Shown: positions 34,578 through 44,589, numbered from the stretch's first letter. The stretch: 64,000 bases of DNA from Pontibacter lucknowensis (GCF_900156415.1 NZ_FTNM01000001.1:1302001-1366000), one strand, 5' to 3'. Notes: generated by a model not told the origin, from the sequence alone. Made by a program: numbers and translations.

Positions 34578-36992
34578 TCAAAATGCCAGCGTCGCTGTGA
34601 GCTTCAGCTTCAGGTTATCCTTAGCCTGAGGGAGGGCGTAAGGGCCGTAGCGGTAAAAAGCGCCTACCCCGACACCCGAGAAGGCAGAGCTGATGATATT
34701 GTTGAGCATCAAACCTGATTCAAAAAAGCCTTTGCGCATGTTGCTGTACTCGAGCGGCTCCAAATCAGGTATAGACTGGCGCAGGTCGCCAATGCCCATG
34801 TTCTGCACGAGCACCAAGTCTGGCTTGAAGAGTTTGGTGTTGAGCAGGCGCTTGCCCAAGTCCTGACGCAGGAACAGGGCTACGTAGCGATCAGAAAAGA
34901 ACTCGTAAGGGCGCATCGTCTCAAAGCCCTCGCCGGCATACACATTGTAGCTGGAGCTATAGCTGCCATAGCCATTGTATAGGGTCACAAAAGGGGCATC
35001 GCCCTGCACGAAACCGCCTGCCAGCACAAAACTGGTCTCGCCGAGGCTACGCTGCCGGAAGGATCCTTCAGCACGCAAATCGAACTTGTTGTAGGTGTAA
35101 CCGTCACTTTCAAGGGCATCAATGCCTTTGGTGTATTGCAGCCAGAGCACAGGATAGCGGCTTGGCATGGGCATTGTGCGGTTGAAGAGCTGCATGTACT
35201 GCTCGCCATAGGCAAAGCGCAAGCCTGCCCTCGCTTCGGCCAGGTTGAATTCCGGCGCGGCTATACCTGACTCGGGCGTGAAAAGTGGTAAAGTAGGCCG
35301 GCGCTGCTCCTGCCGTATACCTGCCTGCCACTGTACATAGCGCAGCATACGCCCACTCAAACCGGCGCTCCGTTGGGTGGTATAGTCCAGATTTGGCAAC
35401 AAAACAGGACGCAGGTCGCTGAGCAGACTACGTTCCCGGAAAGGTATGCGACGGCCTCCTGGCTCTTCTACGTCTTCAGCATAAGCAACTGAAAGCGTGA
35501 GTTCAGAAGGTTTGTGCAGTTTAACGGCCGCATCAGCCCCATATTTGTGCTCCATGTCGCGCAGGCCGTAGCCCCAGTAGCCACCCACCGTGAAGCGCTC
35601 TGAAAGCAGGCTGTTGGTATGGGCGCCTATACCTAGCCGGAGGCCTTCAAACCGACTCACCTTAAGCAAGCGGTTCATGTCCAGACTAATAGGACCGATG
35701 GGGAGCTGCTTGGCCATCAGATACTCCATGGTGCGGATGGTGCGGTCCAGCTTTTGCGCCTGCCCCACACTGTCGAGGCGCTGGTAAGTGGTCTGCTCTT
35801 TTGAGGAGAGCGAATCAGGGCGATACTGCTGCCAGAGTTGCTCCGGCTGTCGCCAGGCATCCGGGCGCTGCTCCAGGGCAATTACCCCAAAATCGCTCCG
35901 GCGCAGGGGTGGGCCCAGGTTTACGTTGGTGATGTAAGTGCGGATGTGCCCGTACGGCTGGTGCCCCCGCATGTAGATCTGCTGCACGGTAATCTCTACA
36001 TCCAGCTCCGCAGGAAACCACTGCCGGTTATCGACTTTCACAAATTGCTGCTGCAGCTTCAAGCCCCGTTTGTCATCCGCGTGCGACTCGGCTAGCACGT
36101 TCTGCACAGCCCAGCCATCGCTGTTGATGTAGAGCAGACCTTTGAGGCCGTTGAAGTTCTTGCCGGGTTGGGGTGCATAGGAGATGATAAAAACAGTGTC
36201 CGCTCCCACCACAGCCGTTTCCTGGAGCACAAAGTCATAGCGCTTGGTGCTGCCATTGCTCAGGGGGCTCAGGTAGCGCTTCCCGAAGAACACCGGCATG
36301 TCATCATACACTGAAAACTCCCGTGCCTCAGCGGCCACAACGCCAAAGCTAGGCTGCTGCAGCCCTGACACCCGGGTTGCCAGGATGGTTTCCTTTGAAA
36401 GGTTCTTGCCTAGCTGCGCATAATCGGTGATGCTCTCCATCAGGAAGAGGTGTTGCCTGGTCAGTAGGTTACGCATGCGCAAAAAAGAAGAGTCCTGCTC
36501 TGCCAGGCGCAGCGTATCGCGCAGGTCGAGATCATCCGGTGCGTTGGCAGTCAGGATAAACTTGTTATAGGTGCGGTAGGTATAAGCCGGAATGTTTTCG
36601 AGGCGGTGGCGGTCACGGTTCTGGTTGGCCAGCTGTATGATGCGGTGCGCCGGGTTTATACCTGACCGGATCACGACTTCCCGCAGTTGGGCTGCTGAAG
36701 GGCGAAGGAGAATATCGAGCTGTGACAGCGAATCAACCGGTACCGTTTGCGGGTTATAGCCCACATAACTGAAACGCAGACTGGTGATGGGGCGGTTGTG
36801 CCGGAGCTGGTACTGGCCATCCAGGTTTGAGGTGGTGCCTGTTTCGCCTCCATTGACTACGATGCTCACAAATGGAAGCCGCTCCCGGGTGTTGGCATCG
36901 CGTACGGTGCCCTGCACATTGTATACCTGCGCCAGGGAGGTGACGGTACAGAGCAGAAGTTGCAGTAGCAGGAGCAGTCGGAGTGTTGGCAT
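34578..36992 (-). CDS. DUF5686 / carboxypeptidase-like regulatory domain protein
   Basis: A large outer-membrane-type protein, about 804 residues from ATG 36992 (an in-frame upstream start at 37043 precedes a poor signal). Signal peptide: PTLRLLLLLQLLLCTVTSLAQ. A carboxypeptidase-regulatory-like domain follows (VQGTVRDANTRERLPFVSI; SNLDGQYQLR; SLRFSYVGY). The DUF5686 body contains YTYRTYNKF and YNVYAGEGFETMRPYEFFSD, and a C-terminal barrel-like half ends in LKLKLTATLAF. Such proteins are frequent in Bacteroidota and of unknown function; TonB-dependent-receptor plug motifs are absent. Confidence 0.85.
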   Translation of the reverse strand: MPTLRLLLLLQLLLCTVTSLAQVYNVQGTVRDANTRERLPFVSIVVNGGETGTTSNLDGQYQLRHNRPITSLRFSYVGYNPQTVPVDSLSQLDILLRPSAAQLREVVIRSGINPAHRIIQLANQNRDRHRLENIPAYTYRTYNKFILTANAPDDLDLRDTLRLAEQDSSFLRMRNLLTRQHLFLMESITDYAQLGKNLSKETILATRVSGLQQPSFGVVAAEAREFSVYDDMPVFFGKRYLSPLSNGSTKRYDFVLQETAVVGADTVFIISYAPQPGKNFNGLKGLLYINSDGWAVQNVLAESHADDKRGLKLQQQFVKVDNRQWFPAELDVEITVQQIYMRGHQPYGHIRTYITNVNLGPPLRRSDFGVIALEQRPDAWRQPEQLWQQYRPDSLSSKEQTTYQRLDSVGQAQKLDRTIRTMEYLMAKQLPIGPISLDMNRLLKVSRFEGLRLGIGAHTNSLLSERFTVGGYWGYGLRDMEHKYGADAAVKLHKPSELTLSVAYAEDVEEPGGRRIPFRERSLLSDLRPVLLPNLDYTTQRSAGLSGRMLRYVQWQAGIRQEQRRPTLPLFTPESGIAAPEFNLAEARAGLRFAYGEQYMQLFNRTMPMPSRYPVLWLQYTKGIDALESDGYTYNKFDLRAEGSFRQRSLGETSFVLAGGFVQGDAPFVTLYNGYGSYSSSYNVYAGEGFETMRPYEFFSDRYVALFLRQDLGKRLLNTKLFKPDLVLVQNMGIGDLRQSIPDLEPLEYSNMRKGFFESGLMLNNIISSAFSGVGVGAFYRYGPYALPQAKDNLKLKLTATLAF

Positions 36993-37070
36993 GCAGTAAA
37001 TATAAAAAGAATTGACGCCTCCCCATAGACAGAGAGACGCCAAACTATACCTGATGTACAGGATGAATGT

Positions 37071-37928
37071 TTAGAAAGTCACGGACATGGCCATGCCCAT
37101 TTGCCCATTTGGCAGCACAGTAGGGTACATGGCCGTGTTCAGACCGCCACCCTTGGTGAGTTTGGCCTGTACCCAGTAGACCGTGTTGACGGATATAATG
37201 CCCACACCTGCACCGGCCAGTACATCAGATAGCCAGTGGGCATCGTTCAGCACACGCAGCACACCGGTACCACCAGCTATACCATAGCTCACCACACTTA
37301 CCCAAGGGCTCTTGTGCCGAAACTCCTTGTCCATAAAAGTGGCGATTGTGAACGCATAGGCCGTGTGACCCGAGGGGAAGGCATAGGGCTTACCGTTAGG
37401 TCTGTCTCTGTCAGTAAGTTTCTTGGTGGGCCATACGATAGCCGATGCCAATGCTCCGGAAGAAAGGAGCAGCAGCGTTTGGCGCCCGAGTTCGTGCCTG
37501 TTCTGAGACGAAATAATGTTGAAGCCATAGAGGCCTACCAAAGGGGCCAGCATGGCAAAATCATCGGCGTTGGTTGCAAACTTAGGGAATACTCTGTGCC
37601 GGTAGTTAAAGACATCATCGCTGTTCAGGATACCATCTCCTCCCATGGTATAGATACCGGCACCGATCAGCGCGACGGCAGGTATAACGGCTCGCTTGAG
37701 GTAACGCTTGTTGTCACCCTCCAGTCGCTGTGACTCTGTGAAAGGCTTTTTCTGACCGGGGAGTACCGTGTCGCCAGGCGGTACGAAGAAACGTGGGTCT
37801 ACGGAGATAGACCGGAGCGTATCAGGACCGGGCTTTTTGGAAGGTTTTACCTGGGCAGTTGCCACGGTAGGACCTAGCAGGATTGTGAGCCAAAGTAAGT
37901 GTACAGTGAATAGCTGGTTTAATCTCAT
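37071..37928 (-). CDS. PAP2 family phosphatase
   Basis: A membrane-associated lipid-phosphatase-type enzyme, about 285 residues from ATG 37928, which begins a proper signal sequence (MRLNQLFTVHLLWLTILLG). The three PAP2 signature motifs are visible: KKLTDRDRPNG, FPSGHTAYAF and RVLNDAHWLSDVLAG. The substrate (undecaprenyl diphosphate, phosphatidate or other) cannot be told from sequence. It lies upstream of the DUF5686 gene on the same strand with 78 bases between. Confidence 0.9.
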   Translation of the reverse strand: MRLNQLFTVHLLWLTILLGPTVATAQVKPSKKPGPDTLRSISVDPRFFVPPGDTVLPGQKKPFTESQRLEGDNKRYLKRAVIPAVALIGAGIYTMGGDGILNSDDVFNYRHRVFPKFATNADDFAMLAPLVGLYGFNIISSQNRHELGRQTLLLLSSGALASAIVWPTKKLTDRDRPNGKPYAFPSGHTAYAFTIATFMDKEFRHKSPWVSVVSYGIAGGTGVLRVLNDAHWLSDVLAGAGVGIISVNTVYWVQAKLTKGGGLNTAMYPTVLPNGQMGMAMSVTF

Positions 37929-38074
37929 ATACTTGCTATAGGAAATACATCTGGTATTCAGAAGTGCATAAATCAACGCCTCTCTAATTTTTAACGATTA
38001 AGAGTAGCATGAGTTTTAAGAAGGGGGTACATAGCACGCCGTAGCATGTACTTCAGCCCGAAGCAGCAAGTAGT

Positions 38075-39280
38075 TTACCTGTCCACTTCGCCCAGCACGA
38101 TATCCACGGAGCCCACAATAGCAATCAGGTCGGCTACCATGCAGCCGCGGCTTATTTCGGGTAGTACAGACAGGTTCACAAAGCAGGGAGAGCGGCCATG
38201 GCAGCGGAAAGGTACGTCGCTTCGGTCGGTGGTGCGGAAAAAGTAGCCCAGCTCGCCACGAGGTGTTTCGCCCCGGAAGTAAAGTTCCTGTGTGCCGGTC
38301 ATACGCATCTTCTTGGGGCAAGCCGCCTGCGGATCAAAGTCCGGGGTGCGCTTGTGCTCGCCGAGCAGCGCATCAAGGCACTGGCTGATGATTTTGACTG
38401 ACTCGCGGCACTCGAGCGCCCGCACGTAGTTGCGATCCCAGCAGTCGCCAGTACTGCCCATGATGCCTTCACCGATCGGTACTTCAAATTCCAGTTCCGG
38501 GTATACGCTATACCCATCGACGCGACGTAGGTCGTGGCGCAAGCCAGAGCCACGCAGCATCGGGCCGGAGCAGCCGTAGTTAATGGCCACATCCAGTGGC
38601 AGCACACCTACATTGGCAGTGCGGTCAATGAAAATCTTATTAGTTAGCAGGATGGTATCGAGTTCGTCGAGCTTGGGCTGTAGGTAGTTGATAAACTCAC
38701 GGCAGCGCTCTTCAAAGCCGATAGGCAGGTCATAGTACAGGCCACCTACCCAAATGTAGTTGTAAAGCATGCGGGCTCCAGAGGTCCACTCCAGCAGGCG
38801 CTGGATGTGTTCCCGGTCGCGCAGCAGCCACAGAAATGGTGTGAAAGCCCCGATGTCGATGGCGTAGGTACCGATGGCCAAAAAGTGCGAGGCCAGCCGG
38901 TTGAGCTCCGTTACCAGCACCCGGATGTACTCTACCCGCTTCGGAATCTGGTCGGTTATACCCAACAGCTTCTCGACGCCCATGCACCACACATGCTCCG
39001 AGTTCATGGCAGCCAGGTAATCCATGCGGTCCACGTAGGGGATGGTCTGGTTGTAGGCCATACTCTCGGCGTGCTTTTCGAAGCAGCGGTGCAGGTAGCC
39101 GATGTGTGGCGCTACATTGGTAATGATCTCCCCGTCTGTGACTACCTCGAGGCGCAGGACACCGTGCGTGCTCGGGTGCTGCGGCCCCATGTTCACGATC
39201 ATCTCGCCCGCCCGCAGATTATCTAGGCTGAACTTGTTCGGCTCCGACTGCAGCAGGTATTCTTTGTGCGTGGTAGACAA
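38075..39280 (-). CDS. nuoD: NADH-quinone oxidoreductase subunit D
   Basis: The 49-kDa subunit of respiratory complex I, forming the quinone site. The 401-residue protein has [45 protein letters not shown] and the C-terminal [20 protein letters not shown]. It starts with TTG, because an in-frame stop lies a few codons upstream and the next ATG is inside the conserved core. It is separated from nuoC by three plus-strand genes, and nuoE and later genes do not follow. Confidence 0.97.
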   Translation of the reverse strand: MSTTHKEYLLQSEPNKFSLDNLRAGEMIVNMGPQHPSTHGVLRLEVVTDGEIITNVAPHIGYLHRCFEKHAESMAYNQTIPYVDRMDYLAAMNSEHVWCMGVEKLLGITDQIPKRVEYIRVLVTELNRLASHFLAIGTYAIDIGAFTPFLWLLRDREHIQRLLEWTSGARMLYNYIWVGGLYYDLPIGFEERCREFINYLQPKLDELDTILLTNKIFIDRTANVGVLPLDVAINYGCSGPMLRGSGLRHDLRRVDGYSVYPELEFEVPIGEGIMGSTGDCWDRNYVRALECRESVKIISQCLDALLGEHKRTPDFDPQAACPKKMRMTGTQELYFRGETPRGELGYFFRTTDRSDVPFRCHGRSPCFVNLSVLPEISRGCMVADLIAIVGSVDIVLGEVDR

Positions 39281-39497
39281 GGGAGAAATTACTTAAGAGG
39301 TTATAGTTATGAGTTAAGCAAAGTTCGGAAAAATGGGTGAATTATGAAGGGAGAGTTTTGCGGAAGACAATAGGAAAGAAAAGTATAGTTTACTGGATAT
39401 ATAGTATATTCGGTAATCCGGTTTGGTTTATTTGTAGAAAACGACAAAAACGGGATGTTTATTCCGTTTATGCACTAGTTGTACAAAATATACATAC

Positions 39498-39830
39498 ATG
39501 AAAAATCAACTAATCATTATTATTCTGATTCTATTTGGTGTGCTTCCCTCTTGTAAAAAGGACGATGCATCAACAATTTTCTATTGGGATGAAACTGGGT
39601 GTGCTGATCCATGGAAACAGAACAGCGATGATACTGAGGAGAAGAGAAAAGTTGAAATAAAAAGATATTTAGAGAATCGTAACGTGAATGTTAAGAATAT
39701 TGAGTTTGAATTTGATCAGGCCAAACAACAGTTTTGTTATGCATGCAACTGCACAACAGGAAGAGTCATTGTAGTTAAAGTAGCAGGGTCGGACGAACAA
39801 TTAATGAAAAAGCTAAACTTCTATCAATAA
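39498..39830 (+). CDS. Small lipoprotein, AT-rich gene
   Basis: A 110-residue predicted lipoprotein: IIIILILFGVLPSC gives the lipobox. The mature part has a Cys-rich stretch (FCYACNCTTGRV) and charged segments. I do not recognise a family. Its base composition is visibly richer in A and T than the flanking nuo genes, and it lies inside the split nuo cluster, which suggests acquisition. Confidence 0.7.
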   Translation: MKNQLIIIILILFGVLPSCKKDDASTIFYWDETGCADPWKQNSDDTEEKRKVEIKRYLENRNVNVKNIEFEFDQAKQQFCYACNCTTGRVIVVKVAGSDEQLMKKLNFYQ

Positions 39831-39957
39831 TAAAAAAGTACTTCATAAATCAAGGTACAGCCTCTATGCTTAGCTACACCTTGTTCGTAGCCTATCCTAA
39901 TCGGTTACAAATCACTCATGATAAAACTTATCACTAGTTACTACAACAATTAGCTGC

Positions 39958-40638
39958 ATGCATTTACAAGAGCACTATGATCGACTGTATCAGGATTCGA
40001 TTCGCAGGATACAATCAGGTGCTTATCAGATTGACGAGTTGATTGATGCTGCCAGTGATAACAGATTTGGGATCACCCTATTGCTGCGGCCAGATGATGT
40101 TGTAAAAGGAGAAATTCAGAAGCTGCTCTACAAGCTTAAGCTGATCGAACCAAACCAGTACTTTTATCGGAATTCAGATCTGCATGTGACCGTGATGTCG
40201 ATCATTTCATGTTATGATGGCTTCGACCTGGGGCAGATTCGGGTGGAAGACTACGTAAAGACTGTCAGAAAAAGTATACATGGGCTGGGTCCTTTTGAAG
40301 TAGAATTCAGGGGGCTTACTGCTTCTCCGTCCTGTCTGATGGTGCAGGGGTTTTTAGCGGATAATACGCTTAGTCGGCTTCGTGATAACCTGAGAAGTAA
40401 CTTCCGGGATTCAGGTTTAGAGCAGTCCATTGACAAACGCTATAGCATACAAACAGCCCACTCGACAGTCGTCAGGTTTAAGGAAGAACTCAGAAATAGA
40501 AACGAATTTTTAGGGATGATAGCGAAGCACAGAGAGCATTCCTTTGGGACATCTATTGTCAATACAATTGAGTTAGTATACAATGACTGGTATCAGCGGA
40601 AGGAATTTGTGAAAACATTATGCAAATTTGAGCTGTAA
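39958..40638 (+). CDS. 2H phosphoesterase-like protein (2'-5' RNA ligase type)
   Basis: A 226-residue cytosolic protein with the two HxT/S motifs of the 2H phosphoesterase superfamily: LHVTVMS at about 81-87 and AHSTVVRF about 85 residues later. Members hydrolyse or form 2'-5' or cyclic phosphodiester bonds in RNA or nucleotides. The substrate here is unknown. The N-terminal helix (YDRLYQDSIRRIQSG) is an extra feature. It lies between nuoD and nuoC on the opposite strand. Confidence 0.75.
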   Translation: MHLQEHYDRLYQDSIRRIQSGAYQIDELIDAASDNRFGITLLLRPDDVVKGEIQKLLYKLKLIEPNQYFYRNSDLHVTVMSIISCYDGFDLGQIRVEDYVKTVRKSIHGLGPFEVEFRGLTASPSCLMVQGFLADNTLSRLRDNLRSNFRDSGLEQSIDKRYSIQTAHSTVVRFKEELRNRNEFLGMIAKHREHSFGTSIVNTIELVYNDWYQRKEFVKTLCKFEL

Positions 40639-40684
40639 TAGCATACTGCCGAACTTCGATCGTAGTAAACTCTTCAACATACCC

Positions 40685-41137
40685 ATGCTATACCTGAAAA
40701 GAACCGATTCGGATGATCCCGACTTTGTAGCGTTCGTCAGATTGCTCGATGCAGACCTGGCTATTCGGGATGGAGAAGAGCACGCCTTTTATGCACAGTA
40801 CAACAAGATCGACAAGATAAAGTATGTCGTGCTGGCTTACGAGGACGGGAAAGCCCTGGGCTGCGGCGCCATTAAAGAGTACGAGCCGGGTACTATGGAA
40901 GTGAAGCGCATGTATGTGCTGCCAGACAGCCGAGGCAAAGGTATAGCCAGTCAGGTATTGGCCGAATTAGAAGGGTGGGCACGGGAGCTTTCCTATACCC
41001 GATGCATTCTAGAAACCGGCCTGAAGCAGCCGGAAGCCATCAGCCTCTACAAAAAGAACGGCTATCAGCTATTCCCAAATTACGGGCAGTATGCCGGGGT
41101 AGAGAATAGTGTGTGTTTTGAGAAGATGGTGAACTAA
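40685..41137 (+). CDS. GNAT family N-acetyltransferase
   Basis: About 150 residues with the acetyl-CoA-binding motif A (KRMYVLPDSRGKGIASQVL, with the RGKGIA loop) and motif B (LETGLKQPEAISLYKKNGY). The frame is open from 40628, but ATG 40685 begins the domain cleanly and is chosen. Its first codons, MLYL, contain a CTATACCTG word. The substrate is unknown. It ends 12 bases from the convergent nuoC stop codon. Confidence 0.88.
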   Translation: MLYLKRTDSDDPDFVAFVRLLDADLAIRDGEEHAFYAQYNKIDKIKYVVLAYEDGKALGCGAIKEYEPGTMEVKRMYVLPDSRGKGIASQVLAELEGWARELSYTRCILETGLKQPEAISLYKKNGYQLFPNYGQYAGVENSVCFEKMVN

Positions 41138-41149
41138 GTTTTTACCCTG

Positions 41150-41749
41150 CTACGCCTCTGGCTTCTCTCGCTTATCACCAAACGGATCTTCTGAAGAAAT
41201 CAGCTGTACTGGCTCACCCCGGAAACCGCTGTACTCGTTGTGGTTGTCGTAAGGCACTTTGATTCCGTGGTAGTAGTCCTGTAGCTTGTAATCTTTGCGG
41301 AGGGGGTGGCCTTCCCAATCGGCGGCACAGAGGATGCGGCGCATGTCCGGGTGATCTTTAAAGAGGATACCCACCAGGTCGAAGATCTCACGCTCCTGCC
41401 AGTCGGCGGTGCGCCAGATGTGGCTCACGGTCGGCACGGTAGGTATAGGCTGCTCCGAAGTATTGTTGCGCGGCACGATCACTTTGAGCATCAGGTGGTG
41501 GTCGTAAGGTATAGAGTAAAGATTATACACCACTTCCATGGTGCCGGCCTCGGGACCGTTGTCTATACCTGTCACGCTGGAGAGAAAGTCGAAATAAGTC
41601 GCCTCGTTGTCGTGCAACTCCAGGCATACCTCCGCCAGTCGCTTCGTTTGAAGCACCAGATAGGGCTGCAGGTTATTGGCATGCTCCGAAACGATCACCT
41701 CCGCACCAAAATGCGCTGCTACAAAGTCCTTTATCTCTCCGAAGGTCAT
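41150..41749 (-). CDS. nuoC: NADH-quinone oxidoreductase subunit C
   Basis: The 30-kDa subunit of complex I, 199 residues. Landmarks: FDFLSSVTGID, TVSHIWRTADWQEREIFDLVG and FKDHPDMRRIL, then DWEGHPLRKDY. It follows nuoB by 29 bases. Its normal partner nuoD is 1.9 kb further downstream, past three opposite-strand genes. Confidence 0.96.
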   Translation of the reverse strand: MTFGEIKDFVAAHFGAEVIVSEHANNLQPYLVLQTKRLAEVCLELHDNEATYFDFLSSVTGIDNGPEAGTMEVVYNLYSIPYDHHLMLKVIVPRNNTSEQPIPTVPTVSHIWRTADWQEREIFDLVGILFKDHPDMRRILCAADWEGHPLRKDYKLQDYYHGIKVPYDNHNEYSGFRGEPVQLISSEDPFGDKREKPEA

Positions 41750-41778
41750 AGTATTGAGTGATTGAGTGAATGTTGGAA

Positions 41779-42402
41779 TTAAGCGGTTGGAATTTGCTGA
41801 TCGTTCGTTCCTGACCCTGCTTGGTTATCTACAGCTAACGCCTCATTCGTTGCTCTTGTTTCCTCCTTCTTAGCTCCCGTATTATTCGTTCTCCTCGCCA
41901 TGATCTGCTGCACAGCTCTTGGTTCGCGGATGGTTTCCTGGCGGATGATCTCCTGTAGGCGCAGGAAGCCACCGATCAGCGCCTCTGGCCTTGGAGGGCA
42001 TCCGGGTACATACACATCCACAGGTATAATGCGATCTACCCCCTTCACTACGTGGTAACCGTGCTCCCAGTAGGGGCCGCCGCAGTTGGAGCAGCTGCCC
42101 ATCGAAATCACGTAGCGCGGCTCCGGCATCTGCTCATAGAGGCGACGCACGCGGTCAGCCATCTTGAAGGTAACGGTGCCGGCCACAATCATCACATCCG
42201 ACTGACGAGGCGAGGCACGGGGTATAATGCCGAAGCGATCGAGGTCGTAGCCGGAAGCATAGGCCCCCATCATCTCGATGGCGCAGCAGGCCAGACCAAA
42301 GCCCATTGGGAACAGAGATGTGAGTCGCGCCCAGTTGAGCAGATCGTCCAGTTTGGTGATGATCACACCGCCTTCTCCCGTCTTGTCCTGTGGTATATTC
42401 AA
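41779..42402 (-). CDS. nuoB: NADH-quinone oxidoreductase subunit B
   Basis: The complex I subunit that holds the terminal Fe-S cluster N2. The four ligands are visible in [11 protein letters not shown] (two Cys), [11 protein letters not shown] and VPGCPPRPE. The last 45 or so residues ([20 protein letters not shown] onward) form a polar low-complexity tail beyond the family core. It lies between nuoA and nuoC. Confidence 0.97.
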   Translation of the reverse strand: MNIPQDKTGEGGVIITKLDDLLNWARLTSLFPMGFGLACCAIEMMGAYASGYDLDRFGIIPRASPRQSDVMIVAGTVTFKMADRVRRLYEQMPEPRYVISMGSCSNCGGPYWEHGYHVVKGVDRIIPVDVYVPGCPPRPEALIGGFLRLQEIIRQETIREPRAVQQIMARRTNNTGAKKEETRATNEALAVDNQAGSGTNDQQIPTA

Positions 42403-42451
42403 ATCTGAATGATGAATTAAATGTTTTTCTCCTTTGTCACAAACTCTTTTG

Positions 42452-42964
42452 TCAAGAGGTCTGCTCTCCTGGAGAGGTATTTCTTACCTCGTACTTCCGC
42501 TCGTTTACTTGCTGGTATATCTTCTTAGGTATACGGGAGCGGCTTTGCGGCACCACTGGTTTCGGCCTGATCCAGTCGAGGTGGCCTTTTACCCAGGCAT
42601 AAGCCAGGCCAAGCGCCAGCACACCGATGAAAATGAACATCTCGATCAGCGCAAACCAGCCCCACACACCGTCAGTAGCCTCGATCAGGTCGCGGCGGCC
42701 AAACACGGTAGCCCACGGAAACAGGAAAGCGAGCTCCACATCAAAAATGATGAAGATAAGCGCCACCACATAAAACCGCGGGTTGAACTGTACCCAGGAG
42801 TTGCCGATCGGCTCTTCACCTGACTCGTAAGTGGTCAGCTTCTCCGGATTGGGTCGGCTGGGGCGGATAAGCCGGGCGGTAAACAGACCGATCACCACAA
42901 AGATCGCTCCCCCAATCAGGAAAAGCAGGATCGTTCCGAAATCAGAAAGGTAGGTTTCCTCCAT
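42452..42964 (-). CDS. nuoA: NADH-quinone oxidoreductase subunit A
   Basis: A small membrane subunit of complex I, 170 residues with three helices ([58 protein letters not shown]) and the invariant YESGEEPIG and FDVELAFL segments. A roughly 45-residue basic C-terminal tail exceeds the usual 120-residue length. It is the first gene of the nuoABC run; TAAATTTG on the minus strand (complement of 42985-42992) is a likely -7 element. Confidence 0.96.
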   Translation of the reverse strand: MEETYLSDFGTILLFLIGGAIFVVIGLFTARLIRPSRPNPEKLTTYESGEEPIGNSWVQFNPRFYVVALIFIIFDVELAFLFPWATVFGRRDLIEATDGVWGWFALIEMFIFIGVLALGLAYAWVKGHLDWIRPKPVVPQSRSRIPKKIYQQVNERKYEVRNTSPGEQTS

Positions 42965-42984
42965 AGCGCCGCAGCAGTTTTACA

Positions 42985-42992
42985 CAAATTTA
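42985..42992 (-). promoter_or_regulatory. -7 element before nuoA
   Basis: The minus strand reads TAAATTTG, 21 bases before the nuoA ATG. No TTTG lies 19-20 bases upstream, so support is partial. Confidence 0.4.
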
Positions 42993-43048
42993 CGATAAAA
43001 TAACTTCTTGGCATAAGTGCTGTTTTAGCTGCAGGCAAAGGCCACGCA

Positions 43049-43132
43049 CAGGTATAGCAAGACGACTTCAGCACACATACACAAATGCTCCCTGACAGCG
43101 TTAAACAAACAACCTTTCCTCATCTATACCTG
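43049..43132. repeat. Inverted pair of the CAGGTATAG word in the nuoA / NHL intergenic region
   Basis: ACAGGTATAG (43048-43057) and CTATACCTGT (43124-43133) form 10-base inverted arms about 66 bases apart in the divergent gap between nuoA and the thioredoxin/NHL gene. Confidence 0.65.
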
Positions 43133-43164
43133 TACGAGATAATCCACACTTAACGAAACTGCAA

Positions 43165-44589
43165 ATGCTCACCGGACGCGTCAATGCACCAGAAATCAAC
43201 ACCCCGCATGGCTGGCTCAACACCGACCGGAGCTGGTCTATTAAAGACTTCAGAGGCAAGATCGTGTTGCTGGACTTCTGGACCTTTGGCTGCATCAACT
43301 GTCAGCACATTGTGCCGGACCTGAAGCGGCTGGAGGATGAGTTTGCCGATGTGCTGGTGGTGATTGGTATACACTCTGCTAAGTTCGACGCCGAAAAGCA
43401 GACCGAAACCATCCGGCAGGCTATCCAGAAATTCGGGGTGGAGCATCCGGTGGTAAACGATGCTGACTTTGCCATCTGGAACCAGTACGGTGTGCGGGCA
43501 TGGCCTACTACGGTGCTCATCGACCCGAACGGAAAGGTGGTGGGGCAGCATGCCGGAGAAGGCGTGTACGATACGGTGCGGCCTTACATCCAGCGCATGA
43601 AAGAAGAGTTTATAAACGAGCTAAACCAAACGCCTATACCTGTGCAGACTGAGGTTAAAGAAGCAGGTGTCTTGTCCTTTCCCTCCAAATTGATCAGCGA
43701 CGCAGCGGGTAATCTATACCTGTCGGACAGCGGGCACAACCGCATCCTGAAGCTGAGCCAGCAGGGGCAGGTGCTCGAAGTGATCGGCAGTGGCGAACGG
43801 GGCTTTAACAATGGCGGCTATGCCGATGCGACCTTTAACGAACCGCACGGGCTTGCCCTGCATGGTAGTACGCTCTATGTGGCAGATGCCAAGAACAACG
43901 CCATTCGCAAAGTAGACCTGCAGCATCGAATGGTGAGCACAGCCGCCGGCACCGGTGAACTGGAGTACTACTTCCATGACGATAAGCGACGCGAGCCTGT
44001 GAACCCCAATAGCCCATGGGACCTGCTCATACACGGGCGCAGCATGTTCATCGCCAATGCGGGCAACCACCAGATCCTGCGCATGGATTTGGAAACTGAG
44101 CAGGTATACCGATTTGCTGGAAGTGGTCGTGAAGCTCTCACCGATGGTCTGCTGGACGAAGCTGCCTTTAACCAGCCCAGCGGACTCTCCATCCGGGGAG
44201 AGGTGCTCTACGTAGCCGACGCTGAGGCCAGTGCTATCCGCACTGTCAACCTCAAAACAGGTATGGTGCTCACTCCGCTGGGTCGCGGTCTGTTCGACTT
44301 TGGCGATGAGGACGGTCATGTGGACGACGCCCTGCTGCAGCACTGCGTGGGGGTAGAGGTGATCGACAGCGACGTGTATATTGCCGATACTTACAACGGC
44401 AAGGTCAAAGTGCTCGACATGGAGCGCCACCGTGTGCGCACCCTTGCTGACGGCCTGCACGAACCCAACGACCTGCTATACCTGAACGGCCGCCTCTGGG
44501 TCACCAGCACCAACAGCCACCAGCTCTACCAGATCGACCTGCACACAGGAGCAAAGGAAGAGGTGAAAGTAAAGGAGTTAGAGAGTTGA
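43165..44589 (+). CDS. Thioredoxin-like / NHL-repeat protein (NHLRC2 type)
   Basis: A 474-residue protein with an N-terminal thioredoxin-like domain of the TlpA/AhpC kind (VLLDFWTFGCINCQHIVPDL with a CxNC active site; VRAWPTTVLIDPNGKVVGQ). An NHL beta-propeller of about six blades follows (LYLSDSGHNRILKL; LYVADAKNNAIRKVDL; MFIANAGNHQILRMDL; LYVADAEASAIRTVNL; VYIADTYNGKVKVLDM). This is the architecture of NHLRC2. No signal peptide is seen, so it is probably cytosolic. The function is unknown in bacteria; a redox role is inferred. Confidence 0.88.
   Translation: MLTGRVNAPEINTPHGWLNTDRSWSIKDFRGKIVLLDFWTFGCINCQHIVPDLKRLEDEFADVLVVIGIHSAKFDAEKQTETIRQAIQKFGVEHPVVNDADFAIWNQYGVRAWPTTVLIDPNGKVVGQHAGEGVYDTVRPYIQRMKEEFINELNQTPIPVQTEVKEAGVLSFPSKLISDAAGNLYLSDSGHNRILKLSQQGQVLEVIGSGERGFNNGGYADATFNEPHGLALHGSTLYVADAKNNAIRKVDLQHRMVSTAAGTGELEYYFHDDKRREPVNPNSPWDLLIHGRSMFIANAGNHQILRMDLETEQVYRFAGSGREALTDGLLDEAAFNQPSGLSIRGEVLYVADAEASAIRTVNLKTGMVLTPLGRGLFDFGDEDGHVDDALLQHCVGVEVIDSDVYIADTYNGKVKVLDMERHRVRTLADGLHEPNDLLYLNGRLWVTSTNSHQLYQIDLHTGAKEEVKVKELES

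Noticed and set aside
38016..38321. Minus-strand frame overlapping the end of nuoD
   Set aside because: It overlaps conserved nuoD codons in another frame and has no domain.
43714..44460. 248-residue minus-strand frame
   Set aside because: Antisense shadow of the NHL propeller; the repeated blades keep the opposite strand open.
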